DNA of 64,000 bases from Flavobacterium sp. HBTb2-11-1 (GTDB lineage Bacteria > Bacteroidota > Bacteroidia > Flavobacteriales > Flavobacteriaceae), in NCBI RefSeq assembly GCF_009826975.1, contig NZ_WUMO01000004.1:186001-250000 (forward strand), read 5' to 3'. The position numbers were made by a program, and so were the translations under genes. The notes beneath the pieces were generated by a model. The model did no database searches, was not told the DNA's origin, and saw nothing but the letters and a program-made list of their open reading frames with translations. Shown piece by piece: positions 51,980 to 59,723 of this stretch (its first letter is position 1; the number at the start of each line of letters is the position of its first letter).

Positions 51980-53047
51980 TTATACGGGATTTAATTCAGT
52001 TTCATAAAGCGCCACAGTCTCTAATAATTCCTTTTCGTATTGGTAAATGTCATCAATTGAGGAAATAGCAATTTTAGCTTCGGTTTTATTATTATTGAAA
52101 AGGCTTATGTATTTTTTTCCGCTGTTTAAATGAAGTCTGCAAAGAGGTTTACGATTATTATCGTCCAGCAATATCCCAAAGTACGATTGTGTATCGCGAT
52201 ATACTATTCTGGCTACTGGGAGTTTTCGTCGTAAAATGGCAACGACTATACGATAACCGTCAAGTTCTTCTTCGGTTGTAACCACCTTGCTATCATCTTC
52301 AACTGAGACAATTTCTTCGTCTTGTTGTTTGATTGTTTCTTTACTTAAAGCCGCATTTAAACGATCGTTAATTTTGTCATTAATAAATTGATTTACTGAT
52401 TTTTGAACTAAATCTTTGAATTCTTCCACAACTTTTTCTGTAAGCCTACCTGTGTAAACTTTGTTGGCAAAAAGTTTTGTAAATTCATTTGATGGATTTT
52501 CTAATTCTGTACTTATCTGCTTTTTTATTTCCTTAATGTACTTTAATGAACTTGCATTGCTTACAATATTATCGACATCAAAATTGGCTTTATGAAATTT
52601 GGCAATTTCGTTTATTGTGTTTTCTTTTAGATTGCAGATATCAAATTCTAGAAATGGTTTTTCATCCATTTTGTTTTGGTCGTCCAAATCGGTAAAGAAT
52701 TGATAATGAATTCCGTTTGTTAAAAGTGCAAATCGCGTTTTAGTGACATGGAAATAGCGGAATAATTGTGAATTATGAACAGTAAGTTTTTCTTTCCAGC
52801 TTTTGCATTCTACAATGATAATGGGTTCTCCATTCTGAAAAATAGCATAATCTACTTTTTCTCCTTTTTTTAAGCCAAGATCAGCCGTAAATTCAGGAAC
52901 TACTTCTAGCGGATTAAATGCATCATATCCCAGAACATGTATAAAAGGCAATACAAAAGCATGTTTTGTAGATTCTTCGGTTTCGATTTTACTTTTCAGC
53001 TGATTTATTTTATCGGCTAATGATTTTAGTTGAATATTCATTTCCAT
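51980..53047 (-). CDS. Orphan HsdR-N domain (type I restriction endonuclease-like) protein
   Basis: 355 residues. The N-terminal 170 residues match the PD-(D/E)xK nuclease-like HSDR_N_2 domain: EESTKHAFVLPFIHVLGYDA, VVPEFTADLG, the core D66 in EKVDYAIFQNG and E80-C-K82 in IIIVECKSW. YFHVTKTRFALLTNGIHYQF follows. The C-terminal part (about 180-355) has a helical segment and an EEELDGYRIVVAILRRKLPV region ending in a beta-rich domain. There is no helicase domain, and no hsdM or hsdS nearby. It could be a stand-alone nuclease of a defence or repair role, or a degenerate relic; the catalytic residues being intact argues against the latter. Confidence 0.85.
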   Translation of the reverse strand: MEMNIQLKSLADKINQLKSKIETEESTKHAFVLPFIHVLGYDAFNPLEVVPEFTADLGLKKGEKVDYAIFQNGEPIIIVECKSWKEKLTVHNSQLFRYFHVTKTRFALLTNGIHYQFFTDLDDQNKMDEKPFLEFDICNLKENTINEIAKFHKANFDVDNIVSNASSLKYIKEIKKQISTELENPSNEFTKLFANKVYTGRLTEKVVEEFKDLVQKSVNQFINDKINDRLNAALSKETIKQQDEEIVSVEDDSKVVTTEEELDGYRIVVAILRRKLPVARIVYRDTQSYFGILLDDNNRKPLCRLHLNSGKKYISLFNNNKTEAKIAISSIDDIYQYEKELLETVALYETELNPV

Positions 53048-53168
53048 TGGATTGTAGTTTTAAATTAATATTTCAAATGTAAAGCCAATAAAAATCAGTG
53101 TATTATGGAAAACCGTAATCAAAACGAAAAATTAGAGAAAGTTTTTTTGGAAAGGATTTAAACGGAAA

Positions 53169-53193
53169 AAAGAGGACAATGAAATTCCTCTTT
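53169..53193 (-). terminator. Terminator of the vWA-TerB operon
   Basis: aaagagga and tcctcttt form an 8-bp stem around a nine-base loop; on the minus strand it is followed by a T run. It lies 22 bp after the vWA-like gene stop. Confidence 0.8.
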
Positions 53194-53214
53194 TAAAAGC
53201 ATAAGATTAGTTTT

Positions 53215-54114
53215 TTATTCTTTTTCTAAAATAAAATCTTTTATGATCTTATCCATGTTTGAAGGCAGGTCGGCATTTTTAATTTCGAAATGTTTTATTT
53301 TCATTTCAGAAAGCCATTTAGCCCAATACGCTTGTATAACTTTTTCTTCAAACGGATTGTTTTTGCTTGGATTTATTCCTAAAACTAAAACTTCAAGATT
53401 AGATAAATCTGTATCTATCTTAATGAAACCAAAATTTTCTTCATCGAATTTTTTCTTCCAGTTATTTGTATTCAAGCCATTTTGTTTAATTAGCTGAGGT
53501 GTTAAATAACTAGATAAATTCCTGTCTTTAATTTTTGTTCCTTCATAAAACATATATCCGTCAGTTAAGATAATTAAGATGTTTCTAAAGTCTTTTTCAA
53601 TGCATTGATCTTGCACATTGCTGTCAAAAAAGTTCCAAATATCTGAACCAATGTATTTATCATCTTTAATCGCTGATTCGTAAATCATAGCTGTTTTTGA
53701 AGAATAAGTATTGTTAATAGAATTTAAGAATTTTTTGGAGGCATTATCTTTATTTACCGAAATTCTCAACTCTTTAGAAACCGAATTAATTTCAGGGTTT
53801 TCGGGTTCAGGATTAAAAAATAATTGCATTTTATCATTAATCTGCCTCATTCTTTTTGATTTTAAATGATCTGTAAAAGCTTCAGAAACCGATTTGATAT
53901 ATCCTAAATCTCTTTGGTAAATCTCCATTGTTGGATTAGGATTTTTTTTGAGGCTAATTCGGTCTGATAAATCCAGCAAAATACTAATGTTGTAATTTTC
54001 TGAAACAGAACTTTTAGTTGAGGTTTCTTTGCTTTCTGTTTTTGCTTCTTCTTTGCATGAAAAGAATAAAACCAATAACAATGACATTGAAATTTTAAGT
54101 AAAGTGTTTTTCAT
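53215..54114 (-). CDS. vWA-like domain lipoprotein
   Basis: 299 residues. Lipobox LFFSC (mature Cys 20), then a Lys/Glu/Thr linker. The domain begins NISILLDLSDRISLK, where D48-x-S50 resembles the start of a MIDAS motif but the second Ser is replaced (DLSDR), and continues to IEKDFRNILIILTDGYMFYE, the central beta-strand plus the MIDAS-type ILTDG. VLVLGINPSKNN is a later strand. So it looks like a von Willebrand A fold with a partly degenerate metal site. Last gene of a three-gene operon (5 bp and 4 bp spacing) with a four-TM coiled-coil protein and a TerB-like protein. Confidence 0.7.
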   Translation of the reverse strand: MKNTLLKISMSLLLVLFFSCKEEAKTESKETSTKSSVSENYNISILLDLSDRISLKKNPNPTMEIYQRDLGYIKSVSEAFTDHLKSKRMRQINDKMQLFFNPEPENPEINSVSKELRISVNKDNASKKFLNSINNTYSSKTAMIYESAIKDDKYIGSDIWNFFDSNVQDQCIEKDFRNILIILTDGYMFYEGTKIKDRNLSSYLTPQLIKQNGLNTNNWKKKFDEENFGFIKIDTDLSNLEVLVLGINPSKNNPFEEKVIQAYWAKWLSEMKIKHFEIKNADLPSNMDKIIKDFILEKE

Positions 54115-54118
54115 AATC

Positions 54119-55387
54119 TTAATTTTTAAAATACACTAAATGCTGAAAATCAGGGTCTATTAAATTTAATCTTCCAAGATGCTCTTCAGATAAATTTTCG
54201 CAGTTTTCCAGTAATTCTACTTTTTCCTTATGTGGCAAAGCAATTTCTGTATTGATAGCTTGAAACCAGCCTTCTTTGTATTGATGATGATAATGCAGAT
54301 ATTCTTTTACAGGAAAAACAAAGCCGTCTATTTTCAATTGGAGTTCTGATATCTTGCCATTTATGGTTACAATCTGTTCTTTAAAACCGTTGATTTTATT
54401 AATATAATCAGATTTCAGTTTTTCCAGATTTACTAGATTTTCTTTCCTCCCTCTTATAAAAGCTCTGATTTTATCAATGTTTTCAAATTCTTTCATTACA
54501 AAATCAAATACCAATCCCCAGATAATATACACCACGAAACCAGCAAATATGATCATCCAGAATTCTGGCTCGCCCAAAGCAATATTTAAATTGTAAGGAG
54601 AAGATTCGGTTGTTTTATTAAACTCGTATATTTTTTTCTCAATGATGTAAGCCAAAAGACCGTCAAATAGAAATGTAATAGTAAAAAGTGCAGCAAGTCT
54701 AAAAATGTTTTTGATTCCTTTTCCTTTTTGAACCATATGAATAACATAACCCAATCCCATAAAAACAAACGGAATAGTGGTAACCAAAACGCCTTCAAGC
54801 CAACTTGCCTTAAAAGCATTTGTAAAAGCATCGGCATCAAAAATGGCCGCAGTTAAACTGTCATTTGAAAATTCTTTGAAAAAAGCAGAATAAGAAGCTG
54901 AAATATAAAACACCAAAACATAAAGCGTAATTGGCAGTAATAGAATCAAACCAATATAAAATTGGGCTTTAAGACCTTTTCCTTCTTCGATTCCGTATTT
55001 GTCAGGATTTCGTTTTACTTCAATAATTTCGTTTTTTATCTGGTCGATATTATCATTGATATCCTGTTCTTTTTTCTCATAAATACCAATTGCGGCTTCA
55101 GATTTTTTGAGCTCAGTTCTGTTTTTTTCCTGTTCTTCACGATAGGGCTGTTTCAGTTTGTCTTGCTCCATTTTTTGTTTTCGGCACTGATCTTCAAAAC
55201 TCATATATAAATTTTGAAGACATGCTTTGAGAACAATTGGTTTTCCGGTTGCCTTAACCGATGCAGCAAAACCGCTTTGATAATACGTAATTCTGATTTG
55301 TTCTCTGTCTTCTTCATTTTCTTCCAGAATTTTAAAAGGAGAATCTTCAGATTTTTTTAAACTGAATAATTGTGCAAGTGGTTTCAT
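54119..55387 (-). CDS. Four-TM coiled-coil membrane protein of the vWA-TerB operon
   Basis: 422 residues, no known family. Residues 1-60 are soluble, 60-135 form a charged coiled coil (CRKQKMEQDKLKQPYREEQE, KKSEAAIGIYEKKEQDINDN). Four TM helices: about 143-168 (YIGLILLLPITLYVLVFYIS), 197-220 (GVLVTTIPFVFMGLGYVIHM), 232-252 (LAALFTITFLFDGLLAYII) and 275-298 (FWMIIFAGFVVYIIWGLVFD). A second coiled coil lies at about 315-365. Long cytoplasmic coils around a membrane domain suggest a scaffold or mechanosensing role, which is inference. It begins 3 bp after the TerB-like gene. Confidence 0.7.
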   Translation of the reverse strand: MKPLAQLFSLKKSEDSPFKILEENEEDREQIRITYYQSGFAASVKATGKPIVLKACLQNLYMSFEDQCRKQKMEQDKLKQPYREEQEKNRTELKKSEAAIGIYEKKEQDINDNIDQIKNEIIEVKRNPDKYGIEEGKGLKAQFYIGLILLLPITLYVLVFYISASYSAFFKEFSNDSLTAAIFDADAFTNAFKASWLEGVLVTTIPFVFMGLGYVIHMVQKGKGIKNIFRLAALFTITFLFDGLLAYIIEKKIYEFNKTTESSPYNLNIALGEPEFWMIIFAGFVVYIIWGLVFDFVMKEFENIDKIRAFIRGRKENLVNLEKLKSDYINKINGFKEQIVTINGKISELQLKIDGFVFPVKEYLHYHHQYKEGWFQAINTEIALPHKEKVELLENCENLSEEHLGRLNLIDPDFQHLVYFKN

Positions 55388-55390
55388 AAC

Positions 55391-55786
55391 TTAAGCGTTT
55401 AGTTGACTAATAATTTCTTCTTTACCAATGTTTTTCTGAACGCAATCAATCAGATAATCAGATAAATCATTGATGTTTTCTTCAACAAAATCAAATTTTC
55501 TGCAATACTTTCTCAGCATGTTTAATTCGTCGTCAGTAATTTTTCCATCAGCCCAAATAATTCGGGTAAGATCATACAGATATTCGATTTTGGTATGTAA
55601 AGCTTCCGGAACAATAAAATCAGCATTAATTGGATTCAGAAAAAGTTTATCGAGTTCTTCTTTTGGAATTCCTCTTTCGTCTGCAAAATGATACAGCATT
55701 TGAAGTTCTAATACATCAAATTGATCATCAGATAACGCCATTTGATATAATCTTAAAAAATGACTTTTTAGTTCTAGTGTTATCAT
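55391..55786 (-). CDS. TerB-like domain protein
   Basis: 131 all-helical residues with two internal pseudo-repeats. The first is YQMALSDDQFDVLELQMLYH (about 14-33), the second RIIWADGKITDDELNMLRKY (about 75-94). The acidic DD..D..E and ADGKIT..E motifs are the metal-binding signature of the TerB/DjlA-N fold. Cytoplasmic. TerB proteins accompany membrane and vWA proteins in ter-type stress operons. It is the first gene of the TerB-4TM-vWA operon. Classical terC, terD and terZ genes are absent. Confidence 0.8.
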   Translation of the reverse strand: MITLELKSHFLRLYQMALSDDQFDVLELQMLYHFADERGIPKEELDKLFLNPINADFIVPEALHTKIEYLYDLTRIIWADGKITDDELNMLRKYCRKFDFVEENINDLSDYLIDCVQKNIGKEEIISQLNA

Positions 55787-55801
55787 AGTTTTTGGGTTTG
55801 T

Positions 55802-56077
55802 TTATTTTAAAGATTCGCAGGCTTTTCCATTACCATCTCTGTCGAGGTTTTTGTAACAGCTTCTGTTACTATCATAAGTGGCTTGTGCCTGAGCCTGAGT
55901 TGAAAAATCTGCACAAGTTTTTGTTGGGCAGTTTGAATTTGAATTTGAAGAGGAACTAGAAGACGAGCTTGTATTGGTTTCAGCTGATTCAATTGAATCA
56001 CCAGATTCTGAACATGAAACTGCAAAAGCGAAAATTGCGAGTAATGAAAGTATAACTTGAGTAATTTTTTTATTCAT
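55802..56077 (-). CDS. Excalibur-domain lipoprotein
   Basis: 91 residues. Lipobox AVSC (mature Cys 22), a Ser-rich linker (TNTSSSSSSSSNSNSNC), and a C-terminal domain from about residue 50: CPTKTCADFSTQAQAQATYD, then LDRDGNGKACESLK. The DxDGNGxxCE loop is the excalibur calcium-binding motif related to EF hands. Calcium binding at the cell envelope is a family inference. It is 15 bp upstream of the TerB gene, on the same strand, and may join that operon. Confidence 0.88.
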   Translation of the reverse strand: MNKKITQVILSLLAIFAFAVSCSESGDSIESAETNTSSSSSSSSNSNSNCPTKTCADFSTQAQAQATYDSNRSCYKNLDRDGNGKACESLK

Positions 56078-56089
56078 GGTTTAGGTAAT

Positions 56090-56377
56090 TTAGATTTGTT
56101 TAATTAATCTTTCAGCTATTTCTTCTCTATCAATTATGATTTGAGAAGGAAGAATCATTTGGATTTGGTCATTAATTGGATTCTTAAAAATGGAAAAATT
56201 TCCTCTGCAGTTTTTATATCGAAATTGAAATGCTTTTAAACCTTTTATAAATCCTTCTTTTTGAGTTATTTCAAAAACATAATTTGAGCAGGATTTTTTA
56301 AAAATGCATTTCCTTCTGTTAGACTGCGGAATTAAAATCCAATACAATCGAATAATTAATAAGGTTAAATATTTCAT
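56090..56377 (-). CDS. YidD-like membrane protein insertion efficiency factor homologue
   Basis: 95 residues. After an N-terminal amphipathic/hydrophobic helix (YLTLLIIRLYWILIP) comes the family core: RRKCIFKKSCSNYVFEITQK, then EGFIKGLKAFQFRYKNCRG. The pattern R-x-C-x-F-x-x-S-C-S-x-Y and the spaced R..C at the end match YidD, here with Lys-Lys in place of the usual Pro. The C-terminal extension is atypical. YidD normally sits with rnpA and yidC; here it lies between an excalibur lipoprotein and a DUF4177-like gene, overlapping the latter by 4 bp. It may be a divergent paralogue. Confidence 0.78.
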   Translation of the reverse strand: MKYLTLLIIRLYWILIPQSNRRKCIFKKSCSNYVFEITQKEGFIKGLKAFQFRYKNCRGNFSIFKNPINDQIQMILPSQIIIDREEIAERLIKQI

Positions 56378-56607
56378 TTTTTCTGAAAAACAACCATTTG
56401 ACTATTTGTTGTGTAGCCTGGTTTTGCACCGAATCCAAAACAACCACTATCAGGATGAACAAATGTGGATACACTTTCTAAGCGCACATATTCCCAACCT
56501 CGGCTTGTGTAATTTTTGATTAAACTTTCAAGTTGTTCAGCAACATGATTAGAAGTTCCTTTTTTTGGATCGATTGAAGCCACGAATGGCACTACTTTGT
56601 ATTCCAT
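56374..56607 (-). CDS. DUF4177-like small protein
   Basis: 77 residues, cytoplasmic. MEYKVVPFVASIDPKKGTSN, then a helix AEQLESLIKNYTSRGWEYVR and a beta strand LESVSTFVHPDSGCFGFGAK, ending MVVFQKK: the GWEYV..E pattern of DUF4177 (YKVV...L...GWe). Function unknown. It overlaps the YidD-like gene by 4 bp (ATGA type), indicating translational coupling. Confidence 0.75.
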   Translation of the reverse strand: MEYKVVPFVASIDPKKGTSNHVAEQLESLIKNYTSRGWEYVRLESVSTFVHPDSGCFGFGAKPGYTTNSQMVVFQKK

Positions 56608-56721
56608 AATTTTTGATTTTAATTAATTTTTAAATTGATTTACAACCCAAAAGTAAAACCAATCAAAACCAGTATTTTACGGAAATCCATAATCCGATAT
56701 TATAATTCTTGAAAATAAAAA

Positions 56722-56739
56722 AAGCTCCCGAAGGAGCTT
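56722..56739 (-). terminator. Terminator of the kinase-response regulator operon
   Basis: aagctcc and ggagctt form a 7-bp stem with a four-base loop; on the minus strand seven Ts follow. 21 bp after the response regulator stop. Confidence 0.88.
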
Positions 56740-56760
56740 AAATGGGTAATAAATAGAGAT

Positions 56761-57429
56761 TTAAATTATCCCCATATCTTTTGTAATCGAAACCAGATGA
56801 ATGGTATTGTTGGCTTTGAAAAAGTCTTTTAGTTTTGCCAATCTTTTTTCCATAGCGCTTTTGCTATTTGGTTTTATATCACTGCTTTTAAAGATTTCTA
56901 TAATTTCATCCTGAGAAGTTCCAGCAGACAAATATTTTAAGATCTTTATGTCGACATCGTCTATTTCGTAATTGCCTTTTTCCTGAAGCGCTGAAGCAAC
57001 TTCTGGCGAAATAAATCTTTGATCAGAAGACGAAATTATGGTCAACGCTTTTTTGAGTTCTTCAATACTATTTCTGCCTTTTAACACAAAGGCATTAATT
57101 TCAGAATCTTCAAAAAGCGATTTTATGCGAACATTTTTATCTTCAATAGAGTAGGCGATGATTTTAATATCAGGCTGGAGTTCACGAACTTTTTGAATCA
57201 ATTCATCTCCGCTGTCGATTTTTACTTCGCGATGGTCTTTTTTAAACGAAAGATCGCTAATCAATAAATCGTATGGTTCGTTATCCTGAATCGCTTTTCT
57301 AATTTTAAGAAAGGCATCGTCACAATATTTTGCGTGTTGAAAATTGACAATGTTGAAATCATTCAAAGTTTGTTTGATGGCTAAATTGAATTCTTCAAAA
57401 TCCTCGGCTATTATTACTTTTTTAAACAT
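56761..57429 (-). CDS. Response regulator with C-terminal HTH
   Basis: 222 residues. Receiver domain 1-125: acidic pair E9-D10 in IIAEDFEEF, phosphoacceptor D59 in LLISDLSFKKDH, and K117 in FVLKGRN. The C-terminal region (about 150-215) reads EIDDVDIKILKYLSAGTSQD, then EIIEIFKSSDIKPNSKSAME, which is a LuxR/GerE-like HTH, although the canonical residues are weakly conserved. It starts 6 bp after the TPR kinase gene and so is its cognate partner. It may also serve the orphan paralogue kinase at 45641-47395. Confidence 0.9.
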   Translation of the reverse strand: MFKKVIIAEDFEEFNLAIKQTLNDFNIVNFQHAKYCDDAFLKIRKAIQDNEPYDLLISDLSFKKDHREVKIDSGDELIQKVRELQPDIKIIAYSIEDKNVRIKSLFEDSEINAFVLKGRNSIEELKKALTIISSSDQRFISPEVASALQEKGNYEIDDVDIKILKYLSAGTSQDEIIEIFKSSDIKPNSKSAMEKRLAKLKDFFKANNTIHLVSITKDMGII

Positions 57430-57435
57430 AGGCTC

Positions 57436-59136
57436 TTATTTAGGCATTGTTATTTTTACTTTAAAACCTTTATCAGGTTCAGTGTCAAAAGTAATAGTTC
57501 CTTTATTAGACAAAATACGGTTTTCCATATTTTGAAGACCATTTTTTATAATTTTTGATTTTTCGCAGCCTTTTCCGTTGTCGCTATAATCAATAAGAAG
57601 AGAATTTGAGTCCATATTGAACTTTATAGATACAACAGGAGCATCACTATGTTTTTTCATATTGACCATTAATTCGTGTAAAACTCGCTGAATGGCAATC
57701 TTCTTTAAATCATCAACCGAATCCCAATTTACCTTTTCAACACCATTTATAATAACGTTAGTTTGACTGCTATTATAAGTAGAAAGCATTGCTTTTAAAT
57801 TGTTTGGGAAATTTGGCCCCGTATCAATATCATTATTTTCTCTAGAAATTCCGCGTACGCGTGAGTAAATATCATCAAGTTTCTGAAGTAAGTTCTCTTT
57901 ATTGCTTTCGTCTGTTAAAACTTGGGTTTGTGTGTAGGTTATAGCATGAAAAACATCATTTGCTAATCCGTCATGAATATCTTTGGCAATTCGGGTTTCG
58001 GTACTGTACGCTGTTTTTATTTTCTCAATTCGATTTCGGTTCTGATAAAATTTTCTCAAATAGAGCAAAAGAAGAAAAAGAGATGTAATGCCAATTATAA
58101 AAAATATCTTTTGATAACGAGCTGTCTGAAGCGCAAGCAAGTTCTCGGCTTTCTCTAATCGAAGTTTCTGATTTTCGTCTTTTTCTTTCTTAGAATCGTA
58201 TTTAATTTTGGCAAACTTGTTTTTAAAATTGTTTCTGATTTTAATAATGCTGTCATTTAAAGAAATATATTTCTTGCCATACTTTGTTTCAGATCCGTTA
58301 GAAACAAGAAACGCTAAAGCTCTCAGTCGCTCATCAATACTATTGAATTTAGTTGCAATTTCATAAGCTTTTTTAGCATACTCATTTGATTTTTGAATAT
58401 CAGTTTTAGAATAATATTCGGCTAAATGAAGATAACTTTCGATGCTTCCATAAAAATCTTCAGTTCTAGTCCTTAAATCTAAGCTCTCATTCATTAAAAG
58501 CAAACCTTTGTCTGGTTTTCCTATTTTGAAGTAAGCAAACCCAAGATTATCAAGAACTCTCGATTTAGTTTTAGAAGACAAGATGCTGTCTAAATCTTTT
58601 TTATTTAAAATTGATTCTAAAATGGAAATTGCTTTGTTGTAGTTTTTCTGTTGAATATATACTACGGCTATATTATTCAAAGGAGGTTGTTTTGAAATAG
58701 AATCTGTACAATCTTTTATAGCTTCTTTATAATAAGATATAGCATCGTCATATAAAGAAAGTTCCTTGTCGGCAATGCCAAAAAAATTATTGATAGATGC
58801 GCTGTAAATATCTTTTCTCTTGATATAAGGCAAAGCTTCCGTCAGTGTTTCTTTGCTTCCATAATAATCTCCGTTTATCTGTTGGATCGAAGCCATCTGA
58901 ATAAGATTGAAGACGATGTTAGCACTGTCTTTGATCTTTTCGTAAGAGATTTTAGATTTATTAAAAGAATAAAAAGCGCTATTAAAGTTTTTTTCTTGAA
59001 GCTGTGCAATTCCCTTTTCTCTAAACTGAAAGGCTTTTTCTCTTATATCTTTATCATCAATAGAAGTAGAGGTCTTTTCTGCACACGAAAAAACAAACAA
59101 TGCGATTAGAAGAAATAAAAACGGGGATCGTATCAT
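57436..59136 (-). CDS. TPR sensor histidine kinase with N-terminal lipobox (module copy 2)
   Basis: 566 residues, same architecture as 45641-47395. Signal with lipobox (ALFVFSC), TPR array of five to six repeats to about 315 (NSAFYSFNKSKISYEKIKDS, YYKEAIKDCTDSISKQPPL, NLGFAYFKIGKPDKGLLLMN), TM at about 340-362, HisKA_3 motif RIAKDIHDGLANDVFHA with H388, then HATPase_c with LHELMVNMKKHSDAP and YSDNGKGCEKS. Next to the response regulator gene (6 bp) and 54 bp downstream of the small lipoprotein gene. The N-terminal lipid anchor plus a TM is unusual for a histidine kinase. Confidence 0.95.
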   Translation of the reverse strand: MIRSPFLFLLIALFVFSCAEKTSTSIDDKDIREKAFQFREKGIAQLQEKNFNSAFYSFNKSKISYEKIKDSANIVFNLIQMASIQQINGDYYGSKETLTEALPYIKRKDIYSASINNFFGIADKELSLYDDAISYYKEAIKDCTDSISKQPPLNNIAVVYIQQKNYNKAISILESILNKKDLDSILSSKTKSRVLDNLGFAYFKIGKPDKGLLLMNESLDLRTRTEDFYGSIESYLHLAEYYSKTDIQKSNEYAKKAYEIATKFNSIDERLRALAFLVSNGSETKYGKKYISLNDSIIKIRNNFKNKFAKIKYDSKKEKDENQKLRLEKAENLLALQTARYQKIFFIIGITSLFLLLLYLRKFYQNRNRIEKIKTAYSTETRIAKDIHDGLANDVFHAITYTQTQVLTDESNKENLLQKLDDIYSRVRGISRENNDIDTGPNFPNNLKAMLSTYNSSQTNVIINGVEKVNWDSVDDLKKIAIQRVLHELMVNMKKHSDAPVVSIKFNMDSNSLLIDYSDNGKGCEKSKIIKNGLQNMENRILSNKGTITFDTEPDKGFKVKITMPK

Positions 59137-59153
59137 AAATAATACTTTCCCCG
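59122..59153 (-). promoter_or_regulatory. Hairpin enclosing the kinase start codon (copy 2)
   Basis: CGGGGA (59153-59148) pairs with TCCCCG (59127-59122) on the minus strand, with the ATG (59136-59134) in the 20-base loop. Same structure and position as at the copy 1 kinase, although flanking bases differ. Confidence 0.5.
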
Positions 59154-59190
59154 AAATTAATAATAAAATAGATATGTACTATTTTATGGA

Positions 59191-59382
59191 TTATTTTTTT
59201 GGTGGAGGAACCACAATTGGATCATCACCAGGACCATCTGGTTCACTTGCTTGTCCTTCTGGCAGAGTTACTTCTTTTTTTACCTCAGTTTTTTTACTTT
59301 CTGTTTCAAATTCGTCAGCAGTACAAGAAAATAATGTAGTTGACAACAGCGCGCACGCTCCCAATAAATATAGAGTTTTCAT
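59191..59382 (-). CDS. Small lipoprotein with PDGPGD motif (module copy 2)
   Basis: 63 residues, MKTLYLLGACALLSTTLFSC start, lipobox FSC. The mature part is TADEFETESKKTEVKKEVTL, then PEGQASEPDGPGDDPIVVPP. It shares DE[YF]ET, the Lys-rich run, PDGPGD and the proline-rich end with 47452-47640. Encoded immediately before the TPR kinase gene. Likely exported to the periplasm or outer membrane; role unknown. It may be a ligand or partner of the kinase TPRs by inference from constant pairing. Confidence 0.8.
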   Translation of the reverse strand: MKTLYLLGACALLSTTLFSCTADEFETESKKTEVKKEVTLPEGQASEPDGPGDDPIVVPPPKK

Positions 59383-59625
59383 TTTTTTATAGATTAAAAA
59401 TTAGACATGAGGATTGCTGTCTGGAGTTTTTTCTGACTGTTTTTAATGACAGCAATGCCAAATTTTGTTTGGGAAGTGAAGTGTGTAGAACCGTAAGATT
59501 TTCATCTATACTTCCCGGATAAAATCCGTCTTACGGTTTTCCACACTTTGTAAATAAACTAGTTTTGTACATTTGCTTTTGACCTGCAGATCAAAGCGAT
59601 AACTAATTTTGTTGAGGCAAAGTAA
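59383..59625 (-). promoter_or_regulatory. Structured upstream region of module copy 2
   Basis: Part of the 341-bp gene-free stretch to 59723. On the minus strand: TTACTTTG (59625-59618), hairpin cttttgacctgcagatcaaag (59576-59596), B' (59529-59546), A' (59510-59516), B (59481-59498), A (59471-59477), then a hairpin attgctgtc/gacagcaat (59413-59421, 59448-59456). B and B' pair over 18 nt with one mismatch and one G-T pair; gggaagt pairs with acttccc across it, a pseudoknot layout. An extra hairpin (cggattttatccg) lies in the loop. Order and spacing match copy 1 (226 versus 236 nt from the TTACTTTG box to the lipoprotein ATG). From 59626 to 59723 only cggatttccgggatttccg-type short repeats are seen. 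Confidence 0.65.
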
Positions 59626-59723
59626 CAACGGTTTTGAACCTGCATTGATACGGATTTCCGGGATTTCCGATTAAATTTTGTAAAATCCCTATTGTTCCTT
59701 ATAAATCCTTAAAAACCAAAAAA

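Noticed and set aside
51980..53047. Type I restriction-modification system
   Set aside because: No helicase domain in the protein and no hsdM or hsdS genes nearby.
53215..55786. Tellurite resistance operon
   Set aside because: Only a TerB-like fold is present. TerC, TerD, TerE and TerZ are missing, so a resistance label would be unsupported.
51281..56607. Prophage or integrative element
   Set aside because: No integrase, structural, lysis or replication genes, no att repeats and no tRNA target. The genes look accessory but not phage-derived.
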